Shown one piece after another: positions 27,601 to 33,849 of a stretch of DNA of 64,000 bases. Numbering within the stretch: position 1 is the stretch's first letter; each line of letters opens with the position of its first letter. A program made the translations under genes and the position numbers. A model generated the notes under the pieces. The model saw nothing but the letters and a program-made list of their open reading frames with translations, made no database searches and was not told the DNA's origin. The DNA is from Parelaphostrongylus tenuis. Lineage: Eukaryota > Nematoda > Chromadorea > Rhabditida > Metastrongylidae. Location of the stretch: positions 1 to 64,000 of the forward strand of contig JAHQIW010005931.1 of the NCBI GenBank assembly GCA_019055375.1, in the 5' to 3' direction.

Positions 27601-28811
27601 CAAAAAAGAATGTGGCAAAACCTAAACAAGGTTGGTACGCCGGGGCCATAAAGCGATGTTTCAAAATACCAAAATACCAACCTCGTTTAAGCCTCAGACA
27701 TTCTTTTTTGGAATTATTTTGAATGTTTATTGCGAGGTTTTAAAAACAGTCGATCTTATGGATCGATTTTTGCGAAACGTTGCAAAAATGTGACTTCAAT
27801 ATCATCAATAATTTTGAACAAGAAAACCCAAAACAGTTATTTTTCAAAGACTCATTCTTCAAAAAATTGACACACCAAACACTTAATAATACTTATTACA
27901 TGAATTCCTTCCATTAAATCGCTGTTAACAGTGGCATGATGCAACAAAAAATTAAACCAATGATGTTAAGCGATGTGCAAAACCTTTGCGTCAGGCGGGA
28001 TTCGAACGGCCACCCTGTTACCCTGTCCGGAGGCGCGTGCTCTAACCCGTTGCGCTACCCAACGCCAGCTTTGCCCACTCCTCTTTTTTACCTTACAACA
28101 CATCAATATGCCAGCAACCAACCGTCAACGGTCTCGCCTGGTAGGCGATATCGACTCCGAACCCAGTTGACGGTTGGTTGCTAAATTGATACTCTGTAGG
28201 TTAAAGAGAGTGAGGGGCAAAGCAGGCGTTGAGTAGTGCAACATGTTAGGGCACGTGCTGCCGGACAGGGTGAAATACGGGTTCGAGTCCCGACTGGCGC
28301 AAAAGCTTTGCATATCACTCAACATCATTGGATATATTTGTGATACCCAATAATGTGGTGTGCTGTGCAAAAGAGTGCTGCACAAAACGAGCGTCGGTGG
28401 TGCAACGGTTAGCATACTCTCCCGGAAAGATTGAGATATGGGTTCGAATCCCGGCTGACGCAAATGTTTTTGCACAGCACTCCACATTATTGGGTATACC
28501 ATAACATAGTACCATTGCAAGTGACAGTCAAATAAAAAGAATTCTGACTGATTATATTTGTAAAACTTGTTACATCTATGGAACTGGTTACTACAGTAAA
28601 CATTTTATCAACTGAATTCCGTGTCGACTCATGAAAAAGAACTCAAAGCCCTAGGCGACATATGAAATGCTAACCTGCTCGTGTTCTCAAACAACTTCCT
28701 TGATGACGATGGACGATGGTTGTTAGCAACGTTGTATTTGATAGCTTCTGTACCCATCGGAATAGACGATTCAATAGATTCGACCAAAGATGACAGTTGA
28801 TCCGTGCTCAT
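2991..28811 (-). CDS. coiled-coil protein of unknown function, 13-14 exons
   Basis: I do not recognise the protein. The minus-strand exons are 28811-28675, 26941-26822, 23788-23641, 23565-23506, 20886-20803, 20751-20668, 16482-16389, 16327-16227, 16049-15939, 15036-14890, 14817-14637, 9783-9719 and 3618-3570, with a possible last exon 3025-2991. Every junction has GT..AG ends and every codon phase is compatible across junctions, which is strong evidence for one gene of about 470 codons. The start ATG follows an in-frame TAG by six bases, so the N-terminus is firm. Domains: an acidic N-terminal 90 residues; a heptad-rich helical middle of about 230 residues, rich in E, K, L and Q; then a basic Ser/Arg/Pro tail. 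Introns of up to 6 kb hold mariner, RTE and SINE debris. The family could be centrosomal, kinetochore or trafficking coiled coil; the sequence does not decide. The exon 2 to 3 join and the last exon are the least certain. Confidence 0.7.
4690..8190 (-). mobile_element. near full-length RTE-type non-LTR retrotransposon relic
   Basis: Read on the minus strand the pieces come in native order. At about 8.19-7.9 kb there is a 5' leader matching the leader at 62.1-62.3 kb. At about 7.5-7.26 kb lies an endonuclease segment (FVAYALLSSYDEDEV, compare FVAYAPISSYDEDDV at 62.9 kb). At 6.7-6.3 and 6.2-5.95 kb are reverse transcriptase fragments. At 5.5-4.85 kb is the C-terminal region ([15 protein letters not shown], then RWAMHLMRFNDN), and at 4.7 kb the tail found in other copies. 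Many stops and frameshifts make it inactive. It lies in the last large intron of the coiled-coil gene. Confidence 0.75.
5505..5770 (+). repeat. tRNA-like SINE (family 2) inside the RTE relic
   Basis: The segment starting near GGCAGTGGCCGAGTAATTAT interrupts the RTE relic between its RT and C-terminal parts. A related copy lies at 13,290-13,515, sharing an initial tRNA-like stretch (GTGATGCT.GTCGCGA), a central ATGGAACG.CAC block and an end like TGCTAGAAGTACTG. The position inside the RTE shows it inserted later than the RTE. Confidence 0.5.
8191..9700. other. intron of the coiled-coil gene, no recognised feature
   Basis: Several frames of 60-119 codons occur here on both strands, but none has protein-like composition, motif support or a convincing splice context. 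The left edge grades into the RTE leader. Confidence 0.35.
9719..15036 (-). CDS. coiled-coil gene, exons 10-12 (C-terminal part)
   Basis: Exon 10 (15036-14890) is the last strong coiled coil (RLLKLFEDQKEAAERRAQIA). Exon 11 (14817-14637) is a predicted helix then a loop (FIHYRGQMEGEAIRAITNGY). Exon 12 (9783-9719) encodes PPADPYGKPSSNRRSRLPSRS, a basic Pro/Ser/Arg segment of the kind often used for microtubule binding or phosphorylation; that role is only a guess. The intron between exons 11 and 12 is 4.9 kb and holds a Penelope palindrome, a mariner relic and SINEs. Confidence 0.62.
10190..11300. repeat. 1.1-kb palindrome made of Penelope-like element ends
   Basis: The left arm (from about 10,190) and right arm (to about 11,300) are reverse complements of each other, centred near 10,745. 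Both outer ends carry CACGAGGTGTTACATTAAAC followed by the CAGCTGACGT block. The centre (about 10,666-10,836) is a near perfect hairpin. Arms differ by scattered substitutions and small indels, so the palindrome is not new. It sits in an intron of the coiled-coil gene. As RNA or single-stranded DNA it would fold into one very long hairpin. Confidence 0.8.
10475..10785 (-). pseudogene. GIY-YIG endonuclease end of a Penelope-like retroelement
   Basis: On the minus strand the left arm encodes GETGRPLYARIEEHLADKRL and then NTALGTHRE. After a stop it continues FEIELTIFAHEQKTSAREL and EALWIYTTNPIINRREE. This is the conserved GETGR...R..EH, LG.H, EA..I....P..NR series at the C-terminus of Penelope-like polyproteins. 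The N-terminal GIY and YIG motifs and the reverse transcriptase are missing, because the element is cut at the palindrome centre. The right arm holds a more decayed mirror copy on the plus strand. Confidence 0.65.
11300..11700 (+). pseudogene. mariner transposase C-terminal relic
   Basis: A plus-strand frame gives VLFQQDNAKLHTAKKIMEKY, then EVLPHPAYS and SDYGLF. This matches the mariner block around the second and third catalytic aspartates (QQDNA...H and the PSDYHLF region), with a frame break before it. Both aspartates appear to be present, but the usual YSPDLAP is corrupted. There is no N-terminal half. It abuts the Penelope palindrome on its left. Confidence 0.6.
11820..12005. repeat. short inverted pair with AAGAAGGTGAAAC...GCCGAAA motif
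   Basis: At 11,955-11,995 the plus strand reads CTCTGAAGAAGGTGAAACAG then CCGAAATGTCAGCC. At 11,860-11,905 the same motif lies on the minus strand. It is a diverged cousin of the tail of the 10.2-11.3 kb Penelope palindrome and probably a second subfamily's terminal fragment. Confidence 0.5.
12567..12638 (+). repeat. tRNA-like SINE head (family 3)
   Basis: GCGTCAGTAGTGTAACGG resembles a pol III A box, and GGTTCTAGTCCC a B box closing in CCTGAC. A good cloverleaf anticodon arm is absent, and the downstream TTTTGCACATCACTC tail recurs after the copies at 28.3 and 28.5 kb. It is better called a tRNA-derived repeat than a tRNA gene. Confidence 0.55.
12650..14630. other. intron with a SINE copy, otherwise featureless
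   Basis: Part of the 4.9-kb intron between exons 11 and 12 of the coiled-coil gene. Apart from the SINE at 13,290-13,515 I see no repeat family or coding exon. A GC-richer patch near 14,380-14,450 has no recognisable function. Confidence 0.35.
13290..13515 (+). repeat. tRNA-like SINE (family 2)
   Basis: Begins near AGCGCCGTGACCGAATGGTT, like a tRNA 5' half with an A box. It continues with the ATGGAACGTCACAGCCAGAC block and ends in a segment like the one at 5,700-5,760. It is more than 7 kb from the first copy and shares no flanks with it, as expected for a dispersed element. Confidence 0.5.
15280..15670 (+). pseudogene. mariner transposase N-terminal relic
   Basis: Pieces in changing frames read RSLLLYEYGVGRDAQTT, RASTVQRLND, CPRKLDREANIEATEEENP and then TIEELADDFDCGHATISRIL. 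Together these are the two helix-turn-helix units of mariner in the right order, with at least two frameshifts and no catalytic part. It lies in the intron between exons 10 and 9 of the coiled-coil gene, antisense to it. Confidence 0.65.
15939..23788 (-). CDS. coiled-coil gene, exons 3-9 (helical middle)
   Basis: Seven exons encode almost continuous amphipathic helix, for example RDQLERYALRCHINEREKEQ, LRALEQTSTAEITKWKQ, LALLTAQSNTLQNQLKQ, FERDTLRNHNDHLEQQLE and DSQIAELTEKLKTVE. Spacing of L, I and V fits heptads, broken only at exon joints. Exons 4, 5, 6 and 9 are exact multiples of three, as is common in rod genes. Exon 8 could instead end at an earlier GTCGAG donor, six codons shorter; both choices keep the frame. 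Confidence 0.65.
16590..17310 (-). mobile_element. RTE retrotransposon 3' fragment
   Basis: Minus-strand pieces match the C-terminal RTE region seen at 63.2-63.9 kb, for example DEEALDVVEPVVERLMLGI against [19 protein letters not shown]. The 3' tail corresponds to the GTAGCCCAGTGGG block of better copies. Frameshifts occur throughout. It is 5' truncated, which is usual for RTE insertions. Confidence 0.65.
17655..17860. repeat. palindrome-rich ATGTATAC-type microsatellite
   Basis: About 200 bp of alternating TATATACATGTATACG-like units, nearly all purine-pyrimidine alternation. Long frames here encode only Y, I, C, T, H and M and are not genes. It abuts the 5' end of a SINE. Confidence 0.85.
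17865..18055 (+). repeat. tRNA-derived SINE, partial (family 1)
   Basis: GTGCGCAGTGGTTAGG (A-box region), GCTCACCAAG, GGTAGCTAATTTGATACCAG, CTTGTCTGG and GTAAAGCCCAGATATGCATAC follow the order of the better copy at 40,771-41,079, with internal deletions. Another microsatellite follows at 18,115-18,225. Confidence 0.65.
18056..20660. other. intron stretch with microsatellites and weak SINE traces
   Basis: Contains ATGTATAC-type microsatellites at about 18,115-18,225 and 19,815-19,925, and a family-2-like trace near 18,590-18,780 (GCAAGGAGACGAGCTCAATT, then TGCTAGAAGTACTG). The remainder shows no motif I recognise and no exon compatible with the neighbours. Confidence 0.45.
21500..21675 (-). 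repeat. SINE fragment (family 1)
   Basis: ATCTGGCCTTTACCATGGCA, TACTCATCCTCCCAGACAAG and TTTGCCGACATCGG match the minus-strand order of the copy at 46,960-47,232. The tRNA-like head is lost. Confidence 0.6.
22000..22890. repeat. inverted pair of GC-rich tRNA-like repeats
   Basis: A unit ending GGTTGCTGGTTCGATCCC (about 22,000-22,200) is followed by an opposing unit starting near GGGGATCGAACCACCAACC (22,475-22,890). A third copy with ATCGAACCAGCAACC lies at 26,415-26,600. The GGTTCGATCCC core is a B-box-like element. The spacer, 22,205-22,465, has no feature. Confidence 0.55.
23080..23285 (-). mobile_element. RTE 3' end fragment
   Basis: The sequence from GTCGTTCCGCTGATCGTC through AAGAGTAGCTCAGTGGTCC to ATGAATCCAGTCGG matches the 3' terminal part of the RTE copy at 63,210-63,430 on the minus strand. 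It is about 200 bp long and severely 5' truncated. Confidence 0.7.
23930..24085 (+). mobile_element. RTE 3' tail fragment
   Basis: AGAGCGAGGAGGGCCCACTG through GACGATCAACGGAACGACAG, then GGTGATACAGGTGGTGACACA, is the plus-strand RTE 3' terminus. The repeated (GGTGAYACA) tail is typical of the short tandem 3' ends of RTE elements. Confidence 0.7.
24090..24665 (+). pseudogene. mariner transposase C-terminal relic
   Basis: The frame at 24,350-24,562 reads MLQDIAKPHVDKKTRKNLTD, HPPYSPGLSPSNFHLF and LKHWLKKKKF, the mariner block around catalytic residues two and three. The third aspartate (SDYH in active proteins) is Asn here and the YSPD Asp is Gly, so it is inactive. Upstream sequence is frameshifted transposase. 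It directly follows an RTE tail. Confidence 0.75.
24670..26390. other. intron stretch with one dispersed repeat
   Basis: At 25,320-25,600 lies a repeat (TAGAGCCCGATACACGTGTT, GACCACTGACATGCGTGGCT, GAGCTGTGGTCTTAAGAAAA) shared with 61,060-61,300 and 61,400-61,590. The rest, including frames at 25.57-25.92 kb, shows no motif or splice support. Confidence 0.4.
26395..26600 (-). repeat. tRNA-like repeat, third copy of the 22-kb family
   Basis: Shares ATCGAACCAGCAACC, GTGAGACAGAC.GTGATTCCCA, GCCAGTTAGACACGC and GGTTGGGTCCA.GG with the unit at 22,475-22,890. It lies between exons 2 and 3 of the coiled-coil gene. Confidence 0.5.
26822..28811 (-). CDS. coiled-coil gene, exons 1-2 (N-terminus)
   Basis: Exon 1 (28811-28675) begins MSTDQLSSLVESIESS and ends at AGCAG|GTTAGC with two bases of an Arg codon. 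Exon 2 (26941-26822) follows a TTATCAG acceptor and supplies the third base. It encodes an acidic segment with CPVADELLAAGEDWDECNN. A GTAG sits just before the start codon (GTAG|GAAATG), so spliced-leader addition there is possible but unproven. Confidence 0.65.
27330..27790. repeat. foldback element, older copy
   Basis: Left part (CGAGGTTGGTACGCTAGGGC, ACACCGGTGTTTCGGAGG) and right part (ATACCAACCTCGTTTAAGCC, TGTTTATTGCGAGGTTTTAA) are in opposite orientation. They belong to the same family as the 977-bp insertion at 39,700-40,676. This copy is more diverged and shorter. Confidence 0.7.
27975..28480. repeat. cluster of three tRNA-like SINE heads (family 3)
   Basis: Minus-oriented head at about 27,985-28,066 and plus-oriented heads at about 28,222-28,302 and 28,389-28,461. 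Each has a B-box-like GGTTCGA and a T-arm closing in GGCG or GACGC, followed by TTTGCACAKCACTCMACAT. None folds well as a functional tRNA in the anticodon arm. They lie in intron 1 of neither gene in a conserved position: between exons 1 and 2 of the coiled-coil gene. Confidence 0.55.
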
Positions 28812-29165
28812 TTCCTACTCGATAAAAGTAGTAGACTACCGATAAAGACAGAGTGGCTATCGTTACGATCAACAATGTGGACATGGCAGCACCATGCAAC
28901 AGCGCTTTTCACGCATTTCCAGAAGCAATAATCGGCACAGTTCGGTGAGAAGACAAATTTTTGAGCCGATCCATCTAGTGGAAAGGAATTTTTCATGAGA
29001 GTGTTAGTACTCATTCAGAAGTTTAATTCTTTAGACAACTCTACGTCGCTGGTTTTTTCAAAACACTCCTTTATAAGGCTGTAGCATTCAGAATAAATTT
29101 TTGTTTCACAGTCGCATTTCGGCCTCATTTTTCGACGAGTTACAATTCGCTTGAAGCCGTAAATC
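28812..29165. other. upstream flank of the coiled-coil gene
   Basis: Region between the coiled-coil start codon and the tandem duplication. It may hold the promoter, but I recognise no TATA or initiator that stands out. One copy of the dispersed TTTTCATGAGAGTGTTAGTA repeat lies near 28,980-29,030. Confidence 0.35.
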
Positions 29166-30143
29166 ATATCAATGTGTAGAAGAACCTCCGTGCTATCTTA
29201 GTTAATCGTTGTGTTAGAAGTTTCTTTCGAAATGAAAGAAAAATTTCAAATTGACTGGAAACATATCGACCGCTCCGCCTCGCCACTCCCCTGCCACGCC
29301 CCCTCTGTGTTGTGGAATAGTCTGTAAACAACCCTGTCAAAAATGTAAAACTCGATATTATTTTCCCAACTGAACCGTATTTGCAGAAAATAAGCACAAC
29401 GGTAGAATCAGGAAACATTACGCTATCGGATGATTACTAATAGTTAGCGAAAGAGCTCTCCCCCGCAGGATATAAAGCACAAATCGAAAACAAAGTAGAT
29501 CAAAGGTCAGAAAAGCTTCTCGAAAAACGAACGCAGTTTTGAGTTCTTCAAAGCTTGTGCTATGAAATGAGTATTAGCAATCTAAGGAAGGAGTTTGTCC
29601 AGCAGAATACAAGCAAGATAACAAAAAAAAAAAAAACACATGGTCGTGTGAAACGTTCTTTTTTGGATTTTACAGCACCAAAAAAAGGTGTTTCAAAAAC
29701 TGACCACGTAGGGATCTAGCCAGAGACTCAAGCATTCGTATGATTATTAACACACCTGTGAAAAGTTCCTGTCCAGCGAATGTGATCGTTCTATAGATTT
29801 GCCGCCGTCTAACCGAATTGTACCCACTTCGTGAGCCAACTAAGGATAGTTAAGCAATCTTAATGAGTGTCTATGCAACAGTATTAAATATCGATGACGA
29901 CTGGCTATCCATGCAGAAGATAGACCAAGAAAAAAAAGTTTCATTCGTCAAACAAACGTCTTGCAAGAATGCAGGTGAGAAAAAGAATACAATCCAAAAT
30001 TCACAGAATTCAAATGAGAATATCAAAATAGCACAAGAACTGACTTATCGGCATACAAGTCCAGCGAGTATTGGAGATAATCAACCGAAGCAAAGATTGG
30101 AGCTTCAAATGATACTACCAGAGTAACACGGTTAGAAAAACGC

Positions 30144-30149
30144 TTTATT
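30144..30149 (-). terminator. poly(A) signal of the duplicated 3' end (unit A)
   Basis: AATAAA on the minus strand, at the same distance from the stop as in unit B. The distal copy therefore keeps the sequence elements for transcript ending. Confidence 0.5.
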
Positions 30150-30222
30150 TTGTGCTGCGTGCGATGGTTCCGACCTTTCCTTTCTGAGCGTAGGAAACTA
30201 TTTCTGTGCTGAGCGTGAACTC

Positions 30223-32092
30223 TTAATCCAAGTTGACGATTTCAACGACTTTTGGAGGTTCGAAGTTGAGCTCCTTGGCGATGTTGAAATACTTCACCAT
30301 TTCTGCTTCAACTTCAGCTTCATTCTCAAGCAACTGGAACAATGAATGCAGCGAAAATAAATTATACGAATTAGTGAGACATGATGTGCAGCAATCGCTC
30401 GTCCTATCAACAGTATATTTTAGACACTCACCTTATCAATATCCTGCTTCATTTCTGTGTAGAAACTCTTAACTTTGTCGGACGTTTTTGTTCCCAGAAT
30501 GTCGGCTACTGCATCGAAATCTCGCCGATAACGTACTAAGCCTACAATACGCGTCTTGTTCGCATTAAACATCAATCGAGCTGCTTGGAAAGATACAATC
30601 CATAAAAAAAAACAGCAGTGAAAAAAAATGACCGAACCAGAATTACGGGCAAAAGAAGAGCTAATCACTAAGAAAGGAAAAATCACTCACGAAATTACAT
30701 TTGTACTTCATCGAGATTCCAAATTTTGATACTTGCAGTGAAATGCGATTATACGTTCTTCTTCGGTCCAAGTATGACTTCCTCTTACTCTATCTCGGCG
30801 GGAGGATCCCTCTTCGTCCCTCTTATCCTCTTTGGCAGCAAGTGACCTACATAGGATTTTAGCGTAACTATCACCTCTGCTACCTGCATCACATGAAATA
30901 CACAATGTGAGTCAACCAAAGATGAAATGAGATACCGTCAGAACTCAAAAACAAGGGCTCCCATCACGAATTCAACGACTGAGGCAATTAGATCACAAAC
31001 CTATATTCATCGAGCCCTTCCGTCAGCCCATCGGCTCGCTGTTCCCTTAACGTCGATTCGCGACGCACAACACGTGAGCGCGTTTTAGCCAATTCACGTA
31101 ACACCGTTCTACACAGGAAGGAATAATAAGCAAGTAAAACCTCATTTCAGAGATCAGCAACTTGGAGGGAAAAAAATCTACATACCTAAGAGAACTGAGT
31201 GGTGAGCAAAAACGCGGCCTCAGGCGGGAATTGAACCCGCGTTTCATCCTATCCGGGACGCGTGCTCTACCACTACACCACCGACGCACGTTAATAAATA
31301 ATAATAATAGCTAGTAATTAGAATAGCTGTCAGCTCAACTGGGTTTATAAAGCGAAATCGCATACCCGACCAAACCTGTCAAAAGGTTGGTGGCTGACAG
31401 CTAACACTGAGATGTTGAAGAATTAGTGGTCTGGCAAACGTGCCTCGGTGGTGTAGTGGTAGAGCACGCGTACCCGGATAGGATGAAACGAGGGTTCGAT
31501 TCCCGCCTGAGGCCGCGTTTTTGCTCACCACTCAGTTCTCTTAGGTATACAGAAAACACCATAACAATGCGAAATGCATTGAAGTACTATTAATTCCAAG
31601 TATTAGTAAAAAAAAAATCTACGCATGAGCGAATGATCACTAACTTCGTCTCTTCATGGCATTTTGTCTTCGCAGTTTGAACACCCTCTACAGCTTAAAT
31701 GAGATTTTCATCACTCGAACATGGTTTGTCATTAACATGTTTGGACATTTCACTGAAGCTGTCAGCTATGTCTTGCATATCTTAGTAGATGAGAATTGTG
31801 ATAGCACGGTGATCGACGAGATAAAGTTGCGCACCTTCAGGACATTTGCGCTGTCTCCTCTGTCTCTCATCGCATGTAGATATATAAGTGCATGGACGAT
31901 GCTTTCGCATAAATCTATAGTTATGAACTGCATTTCCTTGATCGTAGCTATTGAGAAGTAGATTTAATTTCTCACTTGTAATACATCCTACACACGTAAC
32001 ACAGCTTGACTTCATCAATCGGATGCAGTGTGTTGCATTCCTCTCCGCAGTTATCACATCGACAGTCTTCATAATCAAGTTCATCGTCGGAA
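30223..32092 (-). pseudogene. duplicated CoREST exons 7-13 (unit A), damaged
   Basis: Copies of exons 7-13 lie at 32092-31976, 31914-31835, 31780-31645, 31108-31001, 30876-30737, 30583-30432 and 30333-30223, each the same length as in unit B. Damage: codon TAA at 31,695-31,697 in exon 9 where unit B has GGA; donor GCAAGT instead of GTAAGT after exon 11; and a Gly to Cys change beside the first zinc ligand in exon 7. Several other differences are silent. It has no exons 1-6 of its own. If spliced to the gene body it would give a protein cut before the LSD1-binding helix and SANT2. Confidence 0.85.
31195..31550. repeat. inverted pair of tRNA-like elements (unit A)
   Basis: Two tRNA-like heads face each other: minus at 31,217-31,288 and plus at 31,440-31,513. 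They are framed by CCTAAGAGAACTGAGTGGTG and its exact reverse complement, so about 350 bp can fold back. The plus head (GCCTCGGTGGTGTAGTGGTA ... GGTTCGATTCCCGCC) looks like a glycine-type tRNA 5' half, A box and B box, with no credible anticodon stem. It lies between CoREST exons 9 and 10. Confidence 0.7.
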
Positions 32093-32750
32093 CTAAAGAA
32101 AAAAGTACTGTATTTCAATTTAAAACTAGTGGCCTTGTCTTGGTTATCTCATACTATTGGGAGCATTTATGACAGGAGAGTCCAGCGCATGAGCAACTCG
32201 AGAATTCACTTGACAGAAGATTTGGTCGACTACGTATATCACCTCGACTATTAGTCAGCTTATAATTATCAATCACTAAGATTATAGAGACTTTGAGTTT
32301 TTGAGACATATCTAGTCATATCAAAATCCATATCACACAAATCATGGGAGGTCTCATTTTACGTTTGACTTGTTCGACTTAGCAGTTTCATTTGCTAATG
32401 ACGCCACTTTCGTCCGCAGAACACACGTCTGCTACGAGAAGTACAACCACGACGTCGTTATCTAACGAAAAAATGGAGCAAAATTCTGCCTCAGAAGCGC
32501 CAGTTAGCATGATAGAATGCACATCCTGCCACGTCTCCGAAGCATCCCACAAGTTTGGAGAGATAAGTCGGTACGACTATCTAGCAGAGTACCAAATTTG
32601 ACCGCATTGCCATAAGTAAAGAACATCTGAGCATATTTTACATGGACGATATTAAGATTTCGATTGCAACCTGGTGAGAATTTATTCGACTTCGAAGGTT
32701 CTACAGCATCTACACAAAATCTGTCGTCATTTTTGAAACAACTTCTCGCT

Positions 32751-33720
32751 TCTAATGTCTACAGCATATTTTTCGCTTACCACACAACTATTAGAGGTAA
32801 GGAGATCAAATGCTAATTCACATAATAACCACACATGGCCATGAAAAGACTTCACTCAGCACCTTTTATAAATGATCAATGACTGACGTTATTTAATTTT
32901 CTACATATTTCCAAGGCCCAAAATTTGATATGTAAAAATAGTTCATTTTATAAGCATATTACATTTACATGTATCTATACTACATACGTATATCCACACT
33001 ATGTAAGTATATACATGTATACAAGCACATGTATATATAAACATGTGTTCGCATACATATGCACAGTACGATGTGGGCACAATAAAACACACAGTATATA
33101 CTATTTATCATACAGATAACACTTATATCATGCTGTACTGTACTAATATATACGTATCTAGGTGGCATGATAGATCTTAGGAACAGAGAGCATATAATAT
33201 TAAATATGTATTCATTATATATTTAAAGAGCTAAAATAGCTTCTAATGTCTACAGCATATTTTTCGCTTACACACAACTATTAGAGGTAAGGAGATCAAA
33301 TGCTAATTCACATAATAACCACACATGGCCATGAAAAGACTTCACTCAGCACCTTTTATAAATGATCAATGACTGACGTTTATTTAATTTTCTACATATT
33401 TCCAAGGCCCAAAATTTGATATGTAAAAACAGTTCATTTTATAAGCATATTACATTTACATGTATCTATACTACATACGTATATCCACACTATGTAAGTA
33501 TATACATGTATACAAGCACATGTATATATAAACATGTGTTCGCATACATATGCACGTACATGTGCACACACACAGATATATACATATATCATACAGATAC
33601 ACATATCATATTGTATGTACATATATACGTATATAGGTGCATGTATATCTTAGTAACAGAAGCATATAATATAAATATGTATTCATATATAATATAATAT
33701 AGAGTAATATATAATAGCAA
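32751..33720. repeat. local tandem duplication of about 490 bp, only in unit A
   Basis: CTTCTAATGTCTACAGCATA begins at 32,751 and again at 33,241, followed each time by the same run through the microsatellite. Unit B has it once, at 41,551. Each copy contains ATGTATAC-type microsatellite (about 32,960-33,070 and 33,460-33,690). Confidence 0.85.
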
Positions 33721-33849
33721 AAATATATAATATAATATGATATATATGAAACAGTAGATCTGAGAGTTCGTCCAAGAACTACCATAAACTGGGATGCATT
33801 CAAACCATTAGTCGGCTCTTGAGAAGACACTGTTGTCGACAACATCGAC

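Noticed and set aside
28222..28461. Candidate tRNA genes
   Set aside because: A and B boxes and a T-arm are present, but no stable anticodon arm is seen, and several near copies share a non-tRNA tail. They fit tRNA-derived SINEs better.
29863..30126. 87-codon plus-strand frame beginning MSVYATVLNIDDDWLSMQKI, with a copy at 37,218
   Set aside because: It lies just past the CoREST 3' ends on the opposite strand. A 24-bp indel between the copies changes its end, and no splice sites or motif support it. Kept only as a possible small gene.
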